DNA of 64,000 bases from Pseudomonas piscis (GCF_009380155.1 NZ_WHUV01000003.1:124001-188000); one strand, 5' to 3'. Counted from the first letter of the stretch, positions 8,771 to 17,816 are shown. Notes: generated by a model not told the origin, from the letters alone. Numbers and translations: made by a program.

Positions 8771-8785
8771 TTCGCTACTGCGTTC

Positions 8786-8825
8786 AAAAAAACGCCCAGC
8801 CTCCTTTGGAGCTGGGCGTTTTTTA
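8786..8825 (+). terminator. Intrinsic terminator of rplM-rpsI
   Basis: AACGCCCAGC and GCTGGGCGTT form a 10-base stem around an 11-base loop, flanked by A7 and T6 runs. Confidence 0.9.
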
Positions 8826-8851
8826 TTGCTCAAAATTTGCCGTGTGACAAC

Positions 8852-8878
8852 TTGCCACATCCGTGGAGGCCCTATACT
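8852..8878 (+). promoter_or_regulatory. Possible promoter of petABC
   Basis: TATACT (8873-8878) is a good -10 element. The best -35 candidate, TTGCCA (8852-8857), gives a short 15-base spacer. About 145 bases of AT-rich leader separate it from petA, and other start sites are possible there. Confidence 0.35.
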
Positions 8879-9024
8879 ACAAGGCCTGGCGCAGAGTCCG
8901 CCTGGTAATTACCTTGTCAGAATTGGGGGTTTTCATTACCATTCGGCAAAATTTTTATAAGTTCAGATTTTTACTTAGTAGATGCCTGATTTAACAGGCC
9001 ACAAAGCTGATGGGAGAGGACTGA

Positions 9025-9618
9025 ATGAGCAATGACGGCGTGAATGCAGGCCGGCGTCGCTTCTTGGTGGCAGCCACATCCGTGGTGGGTGCTGCTGGAG
9101 CGGTGGGGGCTGCGGTCCCGTTCGTGGGGTCATGGTTTCCCAGTGCCAAGGCGAAAGCCGCAGGTGCACCGGTGAAGGTGAATATCAGCAAGATCGACCC
9201 AGGTCAGCAGATGGTTGCTGAGTGGCGTGGTCAACCGGTATTCATCGTCCGCCGTACAGAGGAAATCCTGGGGAATCTTAAAAAGATCGAGGGCCAGCTG
9301 TCTGACCCTGACTCCAAGAACTCGGTACAACCAACCTACGTCGACCCCGAAGTGCGTTCGATCAAACCAGAGATTCTTCTGTTGATCGGTATTTGCACCC
9401 ACTTGGGTTGTTCTCCTACCTTCCGTCCTGAAGTGGCGCCTGCGGATCTGGGCAAGGACTGGGTAGGTGGCTATTTCTGCCCTTGCCACGGCTCCCACTA
9501 CGATCTGGCTGGTCGTGTCTACAAGTCGCAGCCCGCGCCATTGAACCTGCCAGTACCCCCGCATTCCTATGAGTCGGATGACATCATCGTCATTGGCGTC
9601 GACACGGAGAAAGCGTGA
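9025..9618 (+). CDS. petA: Ubiquinol-cytochrome c reductase, Rieske iron-sulfur subunit
   Basis: 197 residues. A twin-arginine signal/anchor (RRRFLVAATSVVGAAGAVGAAVPF, about residues 10-33) holds the folded domain at the periplasmic face. The 2Fe-2S ligands are in CTHLGC and CPCHGSH. It takes electrons from ubiquinol at the Qo site of the bc1 complex and passes them to cytochrome c1. A Shine-Dalgarno GGGAGAGGA precedes the ATG. Its stop overlaps the petB start by one base. Confidence 0.97.
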   Translation: MSNDGVNAGRRRFLVAATSVVGAAGAVGAAVPFVGSWFPSAKAKAAGAPVKVNISKIDPGQQMVAEWRGQPVFIVRRTEEILGNLKKIEGQLSDPDSKNSVQPTYVDPEVRSIKPEILLLIGICTHLGCSPTFRPEVAPADLGKDWVGGYFCPCHGSHYDLAGRVYKSQPAPLNLPVPPHSYESDDIIVIGVDTEKA

Positions 9619-10829
9619 TGAGCAAGTTCATGGATTGGGTAGATGCGCGCTTCCCCGCCACCAAGATGTGGGAAGACCATCTGAGCAAGTATTACGCTCC
9701 GAAGAACTTCAACTTCTTCTATTTCTTTGGTTCCCTGGCACTGCTGGTTCTGGTCAACCAGATCGTTACTGGTGTCTGGCTGACCATGAGCTATACCCCT
9801 TCGGCAGAAGAAGCCTTCGCTTCCGTCGAATACATCATGCGCGACGTCGAGTACGGCGCGATCTTGCGTCTGCTGCACTCCACAGGCGCTTCGGCGTTCT
9901 TCATCGTGGTCTACCTGCATATGTTCCGTGGCCTGCTCTACGGTTCCTACCAGAAGCCTCGTGAACTGGTGTGGCTGTTCGGCATGCTGATCTACCTGGC
10001 GCTGATGGCAGAGGCCTTCATGGGCTACCTGCTGCCATGGGGGCAGATGTCCTACTGGGGCGCCCAGGTGATCATCTCGCTGTTCGGTGCCATCCCGGTC
10101 ATCGGCGACGACCTGACCCAGTGGATCCGCGGTGACTACCTGATCTCCGGCATTACCCTCAACCGCTTCTTCGCCCTGCACGTCGTGGCCTTGCCTATCG
10201 TGATCCTGGGGCTTGTGGTGCTGCACATCCTGGCACTGCACGAAGTGGGTTCGAACAACCCGGATGGCGTCGATATCAAGAAGCATAAGGATGAAAACGG
10301 CGTACCGCTCGACGGCATCGCATTCCATCCGTACTACACCGTGAAAGATATCGTCGGCGTAGTGGTGTTCCTGTTCATCTTCTGCTCGATCGTGTTCTTC
10401 TTCCCGGAAATGGGTGGTTATTTCCTCGAGAAGCCGAACTTCGAACAGGCCAACCCGTTCAAGACGCCTGAGCATATTGCCCCGGTTTGGTACTTCACTC
10501 CGTTCTACGCAATCCTGCGTGCGGTGCCGGACAAGCTCATGGGCGTTATCGCCATGGGTGCTGCGATTGCCGTGCTGTTCGTGCTGCCATGGCTTGACCG
10601 CAGCCCGGTCAAGTCCATGCGCTACAAAGGCTGGCTGAGCAAGATCTGGCTGCTGGTGTTCTGCATCTCCTTCGTGATCCTGGGCGTGCTGGGCGTACTG
10701 GCGCCGACTCCGGGTCGTACGTTGCTGTCGCAGGTATGTACCTTCCTGTACTTCGCCTACTTCATTCTGATGCCGTTCTACACCAGGCTCGAGAAGACCA
10801 AACCGGTTCCGGAAAGGGTGACTGGCTGA
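9618..10829 (+). CDS. petB: Ubiquinol-cytochrome c reductase, cytochrome b subunit
   Basis: 403 residues with eight or nine membrane helices. The two heme-ligating histidine pairs are visible in helix B (LLHSTGASAFFIVVYLHMF) and helix D (FFALHVVALPIVILGLVVLHILALH). The Qo-site motif appears as PEHIAPVWYFTPFYAILR, with PVWY in place of PEWY, a known variant. It joins petA and petC by one-base TGATG overlaps. An in-frame GTG three bases upstream is a less likely start. Confidence 0.97.
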   Translation: MSKFMDWVDARFPATKMWEDHLSKYYAPKNFNFFYFFGSLALLVLVNQIVTGVWLTMSYTPSAEEAFASVEYIMRDVEYGAILRLLHSTGASAFFIVVYLHMFRGLLYGSYQKPRELVWLFGMLIYLALMAEAFMGYLLPWGQMSYWGAQVIISLFGAIPVIGDDLTQWIRGDYLISGITLNRFFALHVVALPIVILGLVVLHILALHEVGSNNPDGVDIKKHKDENGVPLDGIAFHPYYTVKDIVGVVVFLFIFCSIVFFFPEMGGYFLEKPNFEQANPFKTPEHIAPVWYFTPFYAILRAVPDKLMGVIAMGAAIAVLFVLPWLDRSPVKSMRYKGWLSKIWLLVFCISFVILGVLGVLAPTPGRTLLSQVCTFLYFAYFILMPFYTRLEKTKPVPERVTG

Positions 10830-11611
10830 TGAAAAAGCTATTTGCTGTACTGATTCTTGCTGCTATGCCTGTATTGTCTTTCGCAGCCGAGCACGGTGGT
10901 CCTGAGTTGGAAAAGGTCGATATCGACCTGACCGACAAGGCTGCAATGCAGGACGGTGCGCGTACCTTTGCCAACTATTGCATGGGCTGCCACAGCGCCA
11001 AGTTCCAGCGGTACGAGCGGGTTGCCGATGATCTTGGCATCCCTCATGACCTGATGATGAGCAAGCTGGTCTTCACCGGTGCGAAGATCGGTGACCACAT
11101 GAACATCGGCATGCAGCCAGCCGACGCCAAGACCTGGTTCGGTGCTGCTCCGCCAGACCTGACCCTGGTGGCCCGCGTTCGTGGTACCGATTGGCTGTAT
11201 GGCTACCTGAAGTCCTTCTACGAAGATCCGGCACGCCCTTGGGGTGTGAACAACAAGGTATTCCCGAACGTGGGTATGCCTAACGTTCTGGTCGGGCTTC
11301 AGGGTCGTCAGGTGATCGGTTGCAAGCAGGTGCAGATTGTCGAAGACGGCAAGAAGCAGTTCGACCCGCTGACCGGCACTCCGCTGACCCACGAGGCTTG
11401 CGATCAGTTGACCGTCAAGGAAAACACCGGGACCCTCAACGAGGCGCAATTCGATGAGAAGGTCAAGAACCTGGTGACTTTCCTGGCCTACTCGGCCAAC
11501 CCGGTCAAGCTGCAGCACCAGCGTATCGGTACCTACGTGCTGCTGTACCTGGCCTTCTTCTTCGTATTCGCCTATCTGCTCAAGCGCGAATACTGGAAAG
11601 ATGTGCATTGA
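10829..11611 (+). CDS. petC: Ubiquinol-cytochrome c reductase, cytochrome c1
   Basis: 260 residues. A signal peptide (MKKLFAVLILAAMPVLSFAAE) is followed by the single heme-binding motif CMGCH near residue 51 and a C-terminal membrane anchor (TYVLLYLAFFFVFAYLLKREYW). An internal methionine in the NIGMQPADAKTWFGAAPPDL region is the likely distal heme ligand. It is the last gene of petABC and delivers electrons to soluble cytochrome c. Confidence 0.96.
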   Translation: MKKLFAVLILAAMPVLSFAAEHGGPELEKVDIDLTDKAAMQDGARTFANYCMGCHSAKFQRYERVADDLGIPHDLMMSKLVFTGAKIGDHMNIGMQPADAKTWFGAAPPDLTLVARVRGTDWLYGYLKSFYEDPARPWGVNNKVFPNVGMPNVLVGLQGRQVIGCKQVQIVEDGKKQFDPLTGTPLTHEACDQLTVKENTGTLNEAQFDEKVKNLVTFLAYSANPVKLQHQRIGTYVLLYLAFFFVFAYLLKREYWKDVH

Positions 11612-11700
11612 TAGCGTTTTAAGCATCAGTTGTTGAACGTGCGCGCCCAAGGGCGTCTCTGAAGCTGTAACAACCCTGTATCATTCGGGGGTTACCAGAG

Positions 11701-11726
11701 GCGCCCTCAGGGCGCGTTCGTTTTTT
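11701..11726 (+). terminator. Probable terminator of petABC
   Basis: GCGCCC-TCA-GGGCGC followed, after five bases, by TTTTTT. The gap before the T run makes it suboptimal. Confidence 0.5.
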
Positions 11727-11763
11727 CTGCTTTCGATAATTTCAACACGCGAGGAGGATCGCC

Positions 11764-12381
11764 ATGGGCGTGACCAATCGGTTGGCCTGTTACTCCGACC
11801 CCGCCGACCACTATTCCCATCGGGTGCGCATTGTACTTGCGGAGAAAGGTGTCAGCGCCGAGATCATCAGTGTGGAGGCGGGCCGTCAGCCGCCGAAGCT
11901 GATCGAAGTGAATCCCTACGGGAGCTTGCCTACGCTGGTCGATCGTGATCTTGCGCTGTGGGAGTCGAGCGTAGTGATGGAATACCTGGATGAGCGTTAT
12001 CCACATCCACCATTGCTGCCGGTCTATCCTGTAGCTCGAGCCAACAGTCGCTTGCTGATGCATCGGATCCAGCGTGACTGGTGCGGGCACGTGGATCTGA
12101 TACTCGATTCGCGGACCAAGGATGCGGTGCGTGCGCAGGCGCGCAAGGAGCTGCGGGAAAGCCTGACCGGTGTTTCTCCGCTGTTCGCCGACAAGCCGTT
12201 CTTCCTCAGCGAGGAACAAAGCCTGGTGGATTGCTGCCTACTGCCCATACTCTGGAGGTTGCCGGTCCTGGGTATTGAACTGCCGCGGCAAGCCAAGCCG
12301 TTGCTCGATTATATGGAGCGCCAATTTGCGCGTGAGGCTTTCCAGGCAAGTCTGTCTGGTGTCGAACGCGACATGCGCTAA
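11764..12381 (+). CDS. sspA: Stringent starvation protein A
   Basis: 205 residues with a glutathione-S-transferase fold: the N-terminal thioredoxin-like half (YSDPADHYSHRVRIVLAEKGVSAEI, NPYGSLPTLVDRDLALWESSVVMEYLDERYPHPPLLP) and an all-helical C-terminal half. SspA binds RNA polymerase as a regulator in stationary phase and lacks GST activity. GAGGAGG precedes the ATG. sspB follows 16 bases later, the conserved pair. Confidence 0.95.
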   Translation: MGVTNRLACYSDPADHYSHRVRIVLAEKGVSAEIISVEAGRQPPKLIEVNPYGSLPTLVDRDLALWESSVVMEYLDERYPHPPLLPVYPVARANSRLLMHRIQRDWCGHVDLILDSRTKDAVRAQARKELRESLTGVSPLFADKPFFLSEEQSLVDCCLLPILWRLPVLGIELPRQAKPLLDYMERQFAREAFQASLSGVERDMR

Positions 12382-12397
12382 GGCTTAAGGAGCCGTT

Positions 12398-12811
12398 ATG
12401 AACTCCAGTCGACCTTATCTGGTCCGCGCGCTCTATGAGTGGATTGTGGACAATGATTGCACCCCGCATTTGCTGGTCAACTCCGATTATCCAGCGGTGC
12501 AGGTGCCTCAGGGGTTTGCCAGTGATGGACAGATCGTCCTGAATATTTCTCCCAGTGCCGTGCGTCATCTGCACATGGATAACGACGCAGTCACCTTTGA
12601 AGGGCGCTTTGGTGGCGTGCCTCATAGCTTGTTTGTGCCGGTTGGCGCGATTCTGGGAATCTATGCCCGGGAGAATGGCCAAGGCATGGTTTTCGACCTG
12701 GAGTCTCCTCTGGATGACGAGGAGGATGTCGAGCCGGATGACGATATGCCGCCGCCAGACAGTGAGCCGCCGCGCCCAAGTGGCAGGCCAAGCTTGAAGG
12801 TGGTCAAGTAA
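12398..12811 (+). CDS. sspB: ClpXP protease specificity-enhancing factor SspB
   Basis: 137 residues. The folded substrate-binding domain (SRPYLVRALYEWIVDNDCTPHLLVN, then GQIVLNISPSAVRHLHM and FEGRFGGVPHSLFVPVGAILGIYARENGQGM) is followed by an acidic flexible linker. The C-terminal ClpX-docking tail is RPSLKVVK. SspB delivers ssrA-tagged proteins to ClpXP. A terminator follows directly. Confidence 0.95.
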   Translation: MNSSRPYLVRALYEWIVDNDCTPHLLVNSDYPAVQVPQGFASDGQIVLNISPSAVRHLHMDNDAVTFEGRFGGVPHSLFVPVGAILGIYARENGQGMVFDLESPLDDEEDVEPDDDMPPPDSEPPRPSGRPSLKVVK

Positions 12812-12812
12812 T

Positions 12813-12845
12813 AAAAAAGGCGATCCGAGGGGATCGCCTTTTTTG
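12813..12845. terminator. Terminator after sspB
   Basis: AAGGCGATCC-GAGG-GGATCGCCTT with flanking A6 and T6 runs. It lies between convergent genes and can act in both directions. Confidence 0.88.
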
Positions 12846-12860
12846 TGCCTGTGGGCAGGC

Positions 12861-13439
12861 TTAGTCGATGTACTCGAACAGCTTGACGATCTTCTGCACG
12901 CCCGAGACGCCCTGCACGAGGTTCGTTGCCTGGGCCGCTTCCTGCTTGGTCAGCAATCCCAGCATGTAGACGATGCCGTTCTCGGTCACCACCTTGATAC
13001 GTGAGGCTGGGACGTTGGCATCGGCGAGCATCTGGGTCTTGATCTTGGTGGTCAGCCAGCTGTCGTTCTGCCGGGCCAGGAACCCGGAAGGAGGCAGTAC
13101 TTGCAGCTCGTTGTGCACCTTCTTGACGCGTTGTACTTCGCTGGCGGCTTGTTCGGCCGTTGCCTTGAGGTCCGGGCGCGGGGTCTGGCCGGCCAGCAGC
13201 ACTACGCCGTTGAAGCTGGTAACCACGATGTGCGAGTTGTTTTCCAGGTCCGGGTTGGCCTTGGCGACGTTCACGGCGACCTTGGTTTCGATCAGGGAGT
13301 CGTCGATCTTGCTGCCGAAGGTGCGGGTGCCGCGGTCGTCGTCGATGGGTTTGTCGCGGGTGGCGGTAATCACCGAGCTGCAGCCAGTGAGGCTCAGGCA
13401 CAGGGTCAGGGCCAGGAGGCCGAGGCGATTAGGGGTCAT
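12861..13439 (-). CDS. dolP: BON-domain outer-membrane lipoprotein, DolP/YraP-like
   Basis: 192 residues. The lipoprotein signal ends in the lipobox LTGC (cysteine near residue 20), then two BON domains follow (about 45-115, SLIETKVAVNVAKANPDL...FNGVVLLAGQT, and about 120-190, SWLTTKIKTQMLADANV...ENGIVYMLGLLT). This is the DolP/YraP layout; in E. coli it keeps the outer membrane intact. The start overlaps the stop of gmhA by 4 bases, so the two are translationally coupled. Confidence 0.9.
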   Translation of the reverse strand: MTPNRLGLLALTLCLSLTGCSSVITATRDKPIDDDRGTRTFGSKIDDSLIETKVAVNVAKANPDLENNSHIVVTSFNGVVLLAGQTPRPDLKATAEQAASEVQRVKKVHNELQVLPPSGFLARQNDSWLTTKIKTQMLADANVPASRIKVVTENGIVYMLGLLTKQEAAQATNLVQGVSGVQKIVKLFEYID

Positions 13440-14029
13440 TCTTCACTCCCGAACAATTGGCTGTCGATCAGGTCGCAGAGACAGTGGATCGCCAGCAGGT
13501 GGACTTCTTGGATGCGTGCGGTAACGGTGGCCGGTACACGAATCTCCACGTCTTCAGGCAGTAGCAGGGAGGCCATGCCACCGCCGTCGCGACCGGTCAA
13601 TGCTACGACAATCATTTCGCGATCATGTGCGGCCTGGATCGCCTGGATGATGTTCGCCGAGTTGCCGCTGGTGGAGATGGCCAGCAGAACGTCGCCAGGC
13701 TGTCCCAGGGCGCGGATCTGCTTGGAGAAGACTTCGTTGTAGCTGTAGTCGTTGGCGATCGAGGTGATGGTCGAACTGTCGGTGGTCAGTGCTATGGCAG
13801 GCAGGCTGGGCCGCTCACGCTCGAAACGATTGAGCAGCTCCGAGGAGAAGTGCTGGGCGTCGCCGGCTGAGCCGCCATTGCCACAGGCAAGCATCTTTCC
13901 TTCGTTGAGCAGGGCGTTGACCATGACCTGGCTGGCTTGCTCGATGTGCGGTGCAAGTACGTCCATCGCCTGTTGCTTGGTGTCGATGCTGGCCTGGAAA
14001 AGCTGGCGAATTCGGGATTGCATGTCCAT
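13436..14029 (-). CDS. gmhA: SIS-domain phosphoheptose isomerase GmhA/DiaA-type
   Basis: 197 residues; one SIS domain. Sugar-phosphate binding blocks are ACGNGGSAGDAQHFSSEL, DSSTITSIANDYSY, GDVLLAISTSGNSANII and VALTGRDGGG. GmhA makes D-glycero-D-manno-heptose 7-phosphate for the LPS core. The family also includes the replication-initiation factor DiaA, which is encoded next to yraN-dolP in E. coli, so either role is possible. The ATG at 14029 was preferred over 14023 because AAGG lies 8 bases upstream of it. Confidence 0.88.
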   Translation of the reverse strand: MDMQSRIRQLFQASIDTKQQAMDVLAPHIEQASQVMVNALLNEGKMLACGNGGSAGDAQHFSSELLNRFERERPSLPAIALTTDSSTITSIANDYSYNEVFSKQIRALGQPGDVLLAISTSGNSANIIQAIQAAHDREMIVVALTGRDGGGMASLLLPEDVEIRVPATVTARIQEVHLLAIHCLCDLIDSQLFGSEE

Positions 14030-14132
14030 CTGTGTGACCTTAAGTAGCTGGGCTTGGTGGCACGTGAATGTGCAGCCCGCAGTGCAAAGAGCAAAGAAAT
14101 TGGGTGGAAGTGGCGCGGCCTGCAGGCGTCTT

Positions 14133-14504
14133 TCAGCCGTCAAAGGCGTTGCGTAGCCAGTTCAACTGGGCCTGGGGGCCCGGGGTGCCGTCAATGGCGA
14201 CCACGTCGAAGCGACAGGGGTGGTTGGACCAACGTGATTCGCTTTGCAGAAAGAACTGCGCGGCAAGGATCAGTTTTTGGCGCTTGCGCCCATCGATACT
14301 GCCCAGAGCGCCACCCCATTGTGTGTGTTGTCTGTAGCGGACTTCGACGAATACTACTGTATCGCCGTCAAGCATGACCAGATCAAGCTCGCCGCGCTTG
14401 CACAGCCAGTTCTGCGCCACCAGGCGCAGGCCCTGCTGTTGGAGATGCCGAAGCGCAAGGCTTTCGGCATCTCTTCCGCTTTGCTGGCGTGATCCGGGGT
14501 GCAT
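14133..14504 (-). CDS. yraN: YraN family (UPF0102) nuclease-like protein
   Basis: 123 residues from the ATG at 14504. The restriction-endonuclease-like fold is shown by GRDAESLALRHLQQQGL, NWLCKRGELDLVMLDGDTVVFVEVRYR and the basic CRFDVVAID end. The E...D...EVR arrangement resembles a PD-(D/E)XK active site. Function is unproven in the family. Start and lpoA stop share one base (TGATG). Confidence 0.9.
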   Translation of the reverse strand: MHPGSRQQSGRDAESLALRHLQQQGLRLVAQNWLCKRGELDLVMLDGDTVVFVEVRYRQHTQWGGALGSIDGRKRQKLILAAQFFLQSESRWSNHPCRFDVVAIDGTPGPQAQLNWLRNAFDG

Positions 14505-16315
14505 CAGCGCGGAGTATCGGGCAGGCGAGTGACCTGGCCGCTGACGAACTTGGCCCATGGCAGTTGGCGCTCGATCCGCTGGCCGGCGGCCATGCCCAGG
14601 CTGCCGGACTCGCCGTCGATGCGGGTGTCAGGCAAGGCCTTGAGCTGACCCAGGCGCGGGGCCAGGTGGTAGGCGTCGACACCCATGGCGTACAGGCGGC
14701 CAAGGCTGCCGCCGGCCTGCGGCCATTGGGCGGTGACCTGGCGCCGCATTGTGCCGTTTGCGTCCAGCAGCCATGGCGTCTCGCAGAACATGATGCCGTT
14801 CATGTCGTTGTACTGGTTCTGGTCGCCACTGGCGCTGAAGACGTTGGAGATGGCGTAGACAGGAACGTCACCGGCGTACTGGAAATTCAAGGTCGGCTTG
14901 ATCTGCTGGGCCTGTTGCGGAGTGGATGCGAGGAAAATGAACTCGATATCCTGGCGACGCGACGGCTGGGCAGCCACCTGGCTGCCAACGGTGCTCTGCA
15001 GGCTCTTGGCACGAGCTTCGCTTTGGCGCAACTGGAACAGGTTGGCAATTTGCTGGGCCAGGGCTACAGGTTGGTCGATTCGCTCGATGGCCAGTACGCT
15101 GCCGCCGTTGCTTTCCCAGTCCTGGCGGAAAGCCTTGAATACACGATCGCCCCATTCGCTCTTGGGTACCAGTGCCGCGGCGCGATGCAGGCCGTCGGCG
15201 CGGGCACGCCGAGAAGCTTCGCGAGCTTCATCTTCGGCGGCCAGGCCGAATTGGAACAGCTGTGCAGGAGCTTGTTCGCCTTCGCTGTAGTTCAGGGCCA
15301 GAGTGGTGATGGGCAGTTGTGGACTGGCGGCCAGTTGCTTGACCAGTGGCTTTTCCAGGGGGCCAACCACCAGTTGTACGCCGTCGGCTTGGGCCTTGCG
15401 ATAGAACTCATCCAGGGACTTCAGGCGCGAGCTGTCATAGAACTCGATGCTGGGTGGTTTTTGCCCGGCTTGTTGTGCCTGGTAGTGGGCGGCCATGAAA
15501 CCTTCGCGCAGGGCCTTGGAAACTGCTGCCAGCGGGCCTTCCTGCGGTAGCAGCAGGGCGATTTTCGAAACGGGCTGGCTGGCCAGTTCCTTGAGCTTGA
15601 CCAGTGGTTGTGGCAATTGAACTGCTGCCGGGTGTTTCGGATTCTGGGTGCGCCAGTTGTCGATGGCGGCTTGCTGCTGTTCCAGGGTGCCTGCGGTCTT
15701 GATTACCAGGGCCAGGCTCAGCCAGCCGCTCAGGTCGTCGTTTCCGGCAGGTTGCAGTTGGTCGGTAGGCAGGGCGGCGATCAGGGACCAGATGGCTTCG
15801 TGGTTTTTAGCCGCAGCGTCATCCTTGAGCAGGGGGGCCAGGGTAATCCGCTCCTTGGCTGCCGCCAGGGTCTGGCCATCGGCCTCCAGGGCGCGGGCGT
15901 GGACGCTCAGGGTGCGTACCTGCTGGGCGGCGGGAAGCTCACCAAGGTGTTGCAGGCTCGGATGGCCCAGGGCCGTCAACGCAGCCTTGGGCTGGTTGCG
16001 CGTCATGGCCAGTTCCGCCGCGAGGGTACTGGCGAAAATCTGCTGGGCAGGCTTGAGCTGGTCCAGTTGGACTTGCTGCAGGATCTGTCCGGCGCGTCCG
16101 GCATTGCCTTGGCGGTAGGCCAGGTCGGCGGCGCTCAGGCGTAATAGGGCGGCTTTGTCGGGGTTTTTGCTGGTGGCGGCCTCTTCGAGCAGTTGCTCGA
16201 TGCTGGCATCCGGTGTCCGTGGAAGTTCGCCAAGGCTGGAGGAGGGCGAGCTGGCGCAAGCCACCAGAAGGGTAGCCAGGCAGAGGGCGATAAACAGCCG
16301 CAGGCAAGCGATCAT
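14504..16315 (-). CDS. lpoA: Penicillin-binding protein activator LpoA
   Basis: 603 residues. A lipoprotein signal with lipobox LVAC (cysteine near 20) is followed by an N-terminal helical TPR-like domain (about 30-250) and a C-terminal periplasmic-binding-protein-like domain (about 255-600, starting SKIALLLPQEGPLAAVSKALREGF). Outer-membrane LpoA reaches through peptidoglycan to stimulate PBP1a. The context lpoA-yraN-gmhA/diaA-dolP is the same as in E. coli, and rsmI is divergent. Confidence 0.93.
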   Translation of the reverse strand: MIACLRLFIALCLATLLVACASSPSSSLGELPRTPDASIEQLLEEAATSKNPDKAALLRLSAADLAYRQGNAGRAGQILQQVQLDQLKPAQQIFASTLAAELAMTRNQPKAALTALGHPSLQHLGELPAAQQVRTLSVHARALEADGQTLAAAKERITLAPLLKDDAAAKNHEAIWSLIAALPTDQLQPAGNDDLSGWLSLALVIKTAGTLEQQQAAIDNWRTQNPKHPAAVQLPQPLVKLKELASQPVSKIALLLPQEGPLAAVSKALREGFMAAHYQAQQAGQKPPSIEFYDSSRLKSLDEFYRKAQADGVQLVVGPLEKPLVKQLAASPQLPITTLALNYSEGEQAPAQLFQFGLAAEDEAREASRRARADGLHRAAALVPKSEWGDRVFKAFRQDWESNGGSVLAIERIDQPVALAQQIANLFQLRQSEARAKSLQSTVGSQVAAQPSRRQDIEFIFLASTPQQAQQIKPTLNFQYAGDVPVYAISNVFSASGDQNQYNDMNGIMFCETPWLLDANGTMRRQVTAQWPQAGGSLGRLYAMGVDAYHLAPRLGQLKALPDTRIDGESGSLGMAAGQRIERQLPWAKFVSGQVTRLPDTPR

Positions 16316-16513
16316 GTAAGTGTTCCTGATACTCGATCAAATGAACGTTGAATTGTACCCAAGCACTGGCCGGGGCGCGATGTTGCTGGCGATAAACCGT
16401 CTATTTAGCGAATGCAGATGTTGCTGTGTCAGGTGCGCTTGAGTGAACGCGATACGCATTGATCAGCCTCCAGTGCGTACAATGGCGCTTTTGCTGATCG
16501 CGAGGTGTGCGCT

Positions 16514-17386
16514 TTGACTGCTCCAGGTTCCATGAATTCCGTTGCCGGCTCGCTTTATGTGGTGGCGACGCCTATCGGCAACCTGGACGATATAAGTGCC
16601 CGGGCCTTGAAGTTGTTGCGCGAGGTGTCCCTGATTGCCGCTGAGGATACCCGGCACTCCCAGCGCCTGATGCAGCACTTTGGCATTTCCACCCCCTTGG
16701 CCGCTTGTCACGAGCACAATGAGCGTGATGAGGGTAGTCGTTTCATTACTCGTCTACTGGCGGGTGATGATGTCGCGCTTATTTCCGATGCCGGCACGCC
16801 GCTGATCTCCGACCCCGGCTATCACCTGGTGCGCCAAGCCCGGGCCGCGGGAATCAATGTCGTCCCGGTGCCCGGGCCGTGTGCGCTGATAGCGGCGCTA
16901 TCCGCCGCAGGACTGCCTTCGGATCGTTTCATCTTCGAGGGTTTCCTGCCGGCCAAGGCCAGTGGGCGCCGAGCGCGCCTGGAGCAGGTCCGCGAAGAGC
17001 CGCGTACGCTGATTTTCTATGAGGCCCCCCATCGCATTCTCGAATGCCTACAGGATATGGAGGCGGTGTTCGGTGGTGATCGCCCGGCGTTGCTGGCTCG
17101 TGAGCTGACCAAGACTTTCGAAACCCTCAAGGGGTTGCCGTTGGTCGAATTGCGTCGGTTCGTCGAATCCGATTCCAACCAGCAGCGTGGGGAGTGTGTG
17201 GTTTTGGTGGCGGGGTGGACTGCTCCGCAGGGTGATGAGGCCGTCAGCAGCGAGACGATGCGAATTCTGGACCTGTTGCTCAAGGAGATGCCGCTCAAAA
17301 GAGCGGCGGCACTGGCTGCAGAGATCACTGGCGAGCGCAAGAACGTGTTGTATCAGCTCGCCCTGGAAAAGCAGAAAGAGCAATAA
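16514..17386 (+). CDS. rsmI: 16S rRNA (cytidine(1402)-2'-O)-methyltransferase RsmI
   Basis: 290 residues from the TTG at 16514, chosen because GAGG lies 8 bases upstream. A GTG at 16505 overlaps that Shine-Dalgarno sequence, and an ATG at 16532 would give 284 residues. The tetrapyrrole-methylase fold shows LYVVATPIGNLDDIS, LIAAEDTRHS, ALISDAGTPLISDPGYHLV, VPVPGPCALIAALSAAGLP and FYEAPHRI. It 2'-O-methylates C1402 in the decoding centre. It is divergent from lpoA, as in most gammaproteobacteria. Confidence 0.95.
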   Translation: MTAPGSMNSVAGSLYVVATPIGNLDDISARALKLLREVSLIAAEDTRHSQRLMQHFGISTPLAACHEHNERDEGSRFITRLLAGDDVALISDAGTPLISDPGYHLVRQARAAGINVVPVPGPCALIAALSAAGLPSDRFIFEGFLPAKASGRRARLEQVREEPRTLIFYEAPHRILECLQDMEAVFGGDRPALLARELTKTFETLKGLPLVELRRFVESDSNQQRGECVVLVAGWTAPQGDEAVSSETMRILDLLLKEMPLKRAAALAAEITGERKNVLYQLALEKQKEQ

Positions 17387-17420
17387 ATAGCGGAGCAGGG
17401 TGGCCAAAGGCTTTTATCGC

Positions 17421-17448
17421 TTGTCCTGAGACCGCTCTGCCGTTAACC
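17421..17448 (+). promoter_or_regulatory. Promoter of rnpB with GC-rich discriminator
   Basis: TTGTCC, a 16-base spacer, then TTAACC. The bases between the -10 and the RNA start are almost all G/C (TGCGCGGCGG), the hallmark of promoters negatively controlled by ppGpp. Confidence 0.55.
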
Positions 17449-17458
17449 TGCGCGGCGG

Positions 17459-17816
17459 AGAGTCGATTGGACAGTCGCTGCCCTCTATGAAAATTAGAGG
17501 GGGGAGGAAAGTCCGGGCTCCATAGGGCGGAGTGCCAGGTAATGCCTGGGGGGCGTGAGCCTACGGAAAGTGCCACAGAAAATAACCGCCTAAGCACTTC
17601 GGTGCCGGTAAGGGTGAAAAGGTGCGGTAAGAGCGCACCGCACGTCTGGTAACAGTTCGTGGCTAGGTAAACCCCACTCGGAGCAAGACCAAATAGGGTT
17701 CCAAGGCGTGGCCCGCGCTGGAACCGGGTAGGTTGCTAAAGATGTCCAGTGATGGCCATCGTAGAGGAATGACTGTCCTCGACAGAACCCGGCTTACAGA
17801 TCGACTCTCCACCCCC
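17459..17816 (+). ncRNA. rnpB: RNase P RNA (M1 RNA), bacterial type A
   Basis: The catalytic RNA that matures tRNA 5' ends. The closing helix P1 is formed by AGAGTCGAT (17459-17467) and ATCGACTCT (17800-17808). The universal core is visible in GAGGAAAGTCCGGGCTCC near 17502-17521, the CAGAAAATAACCGCC stretch near 17576, GGTAAGGGTGAAAAGGTGCGGTAAGAG in between, and ACAGAACCCGGCTTA near 17783. The ends are approximate. The 200 bases between it and the mra promoter hold nothing I recognise. Confidence 0.95.

Noticed and set aside
16465..16483. TACAAT hexamer before rsmI considered as a promoter with TTGATC
   Set aside because: The spacer is only 13 bases, too short for sigma-70; not reported as a feature.
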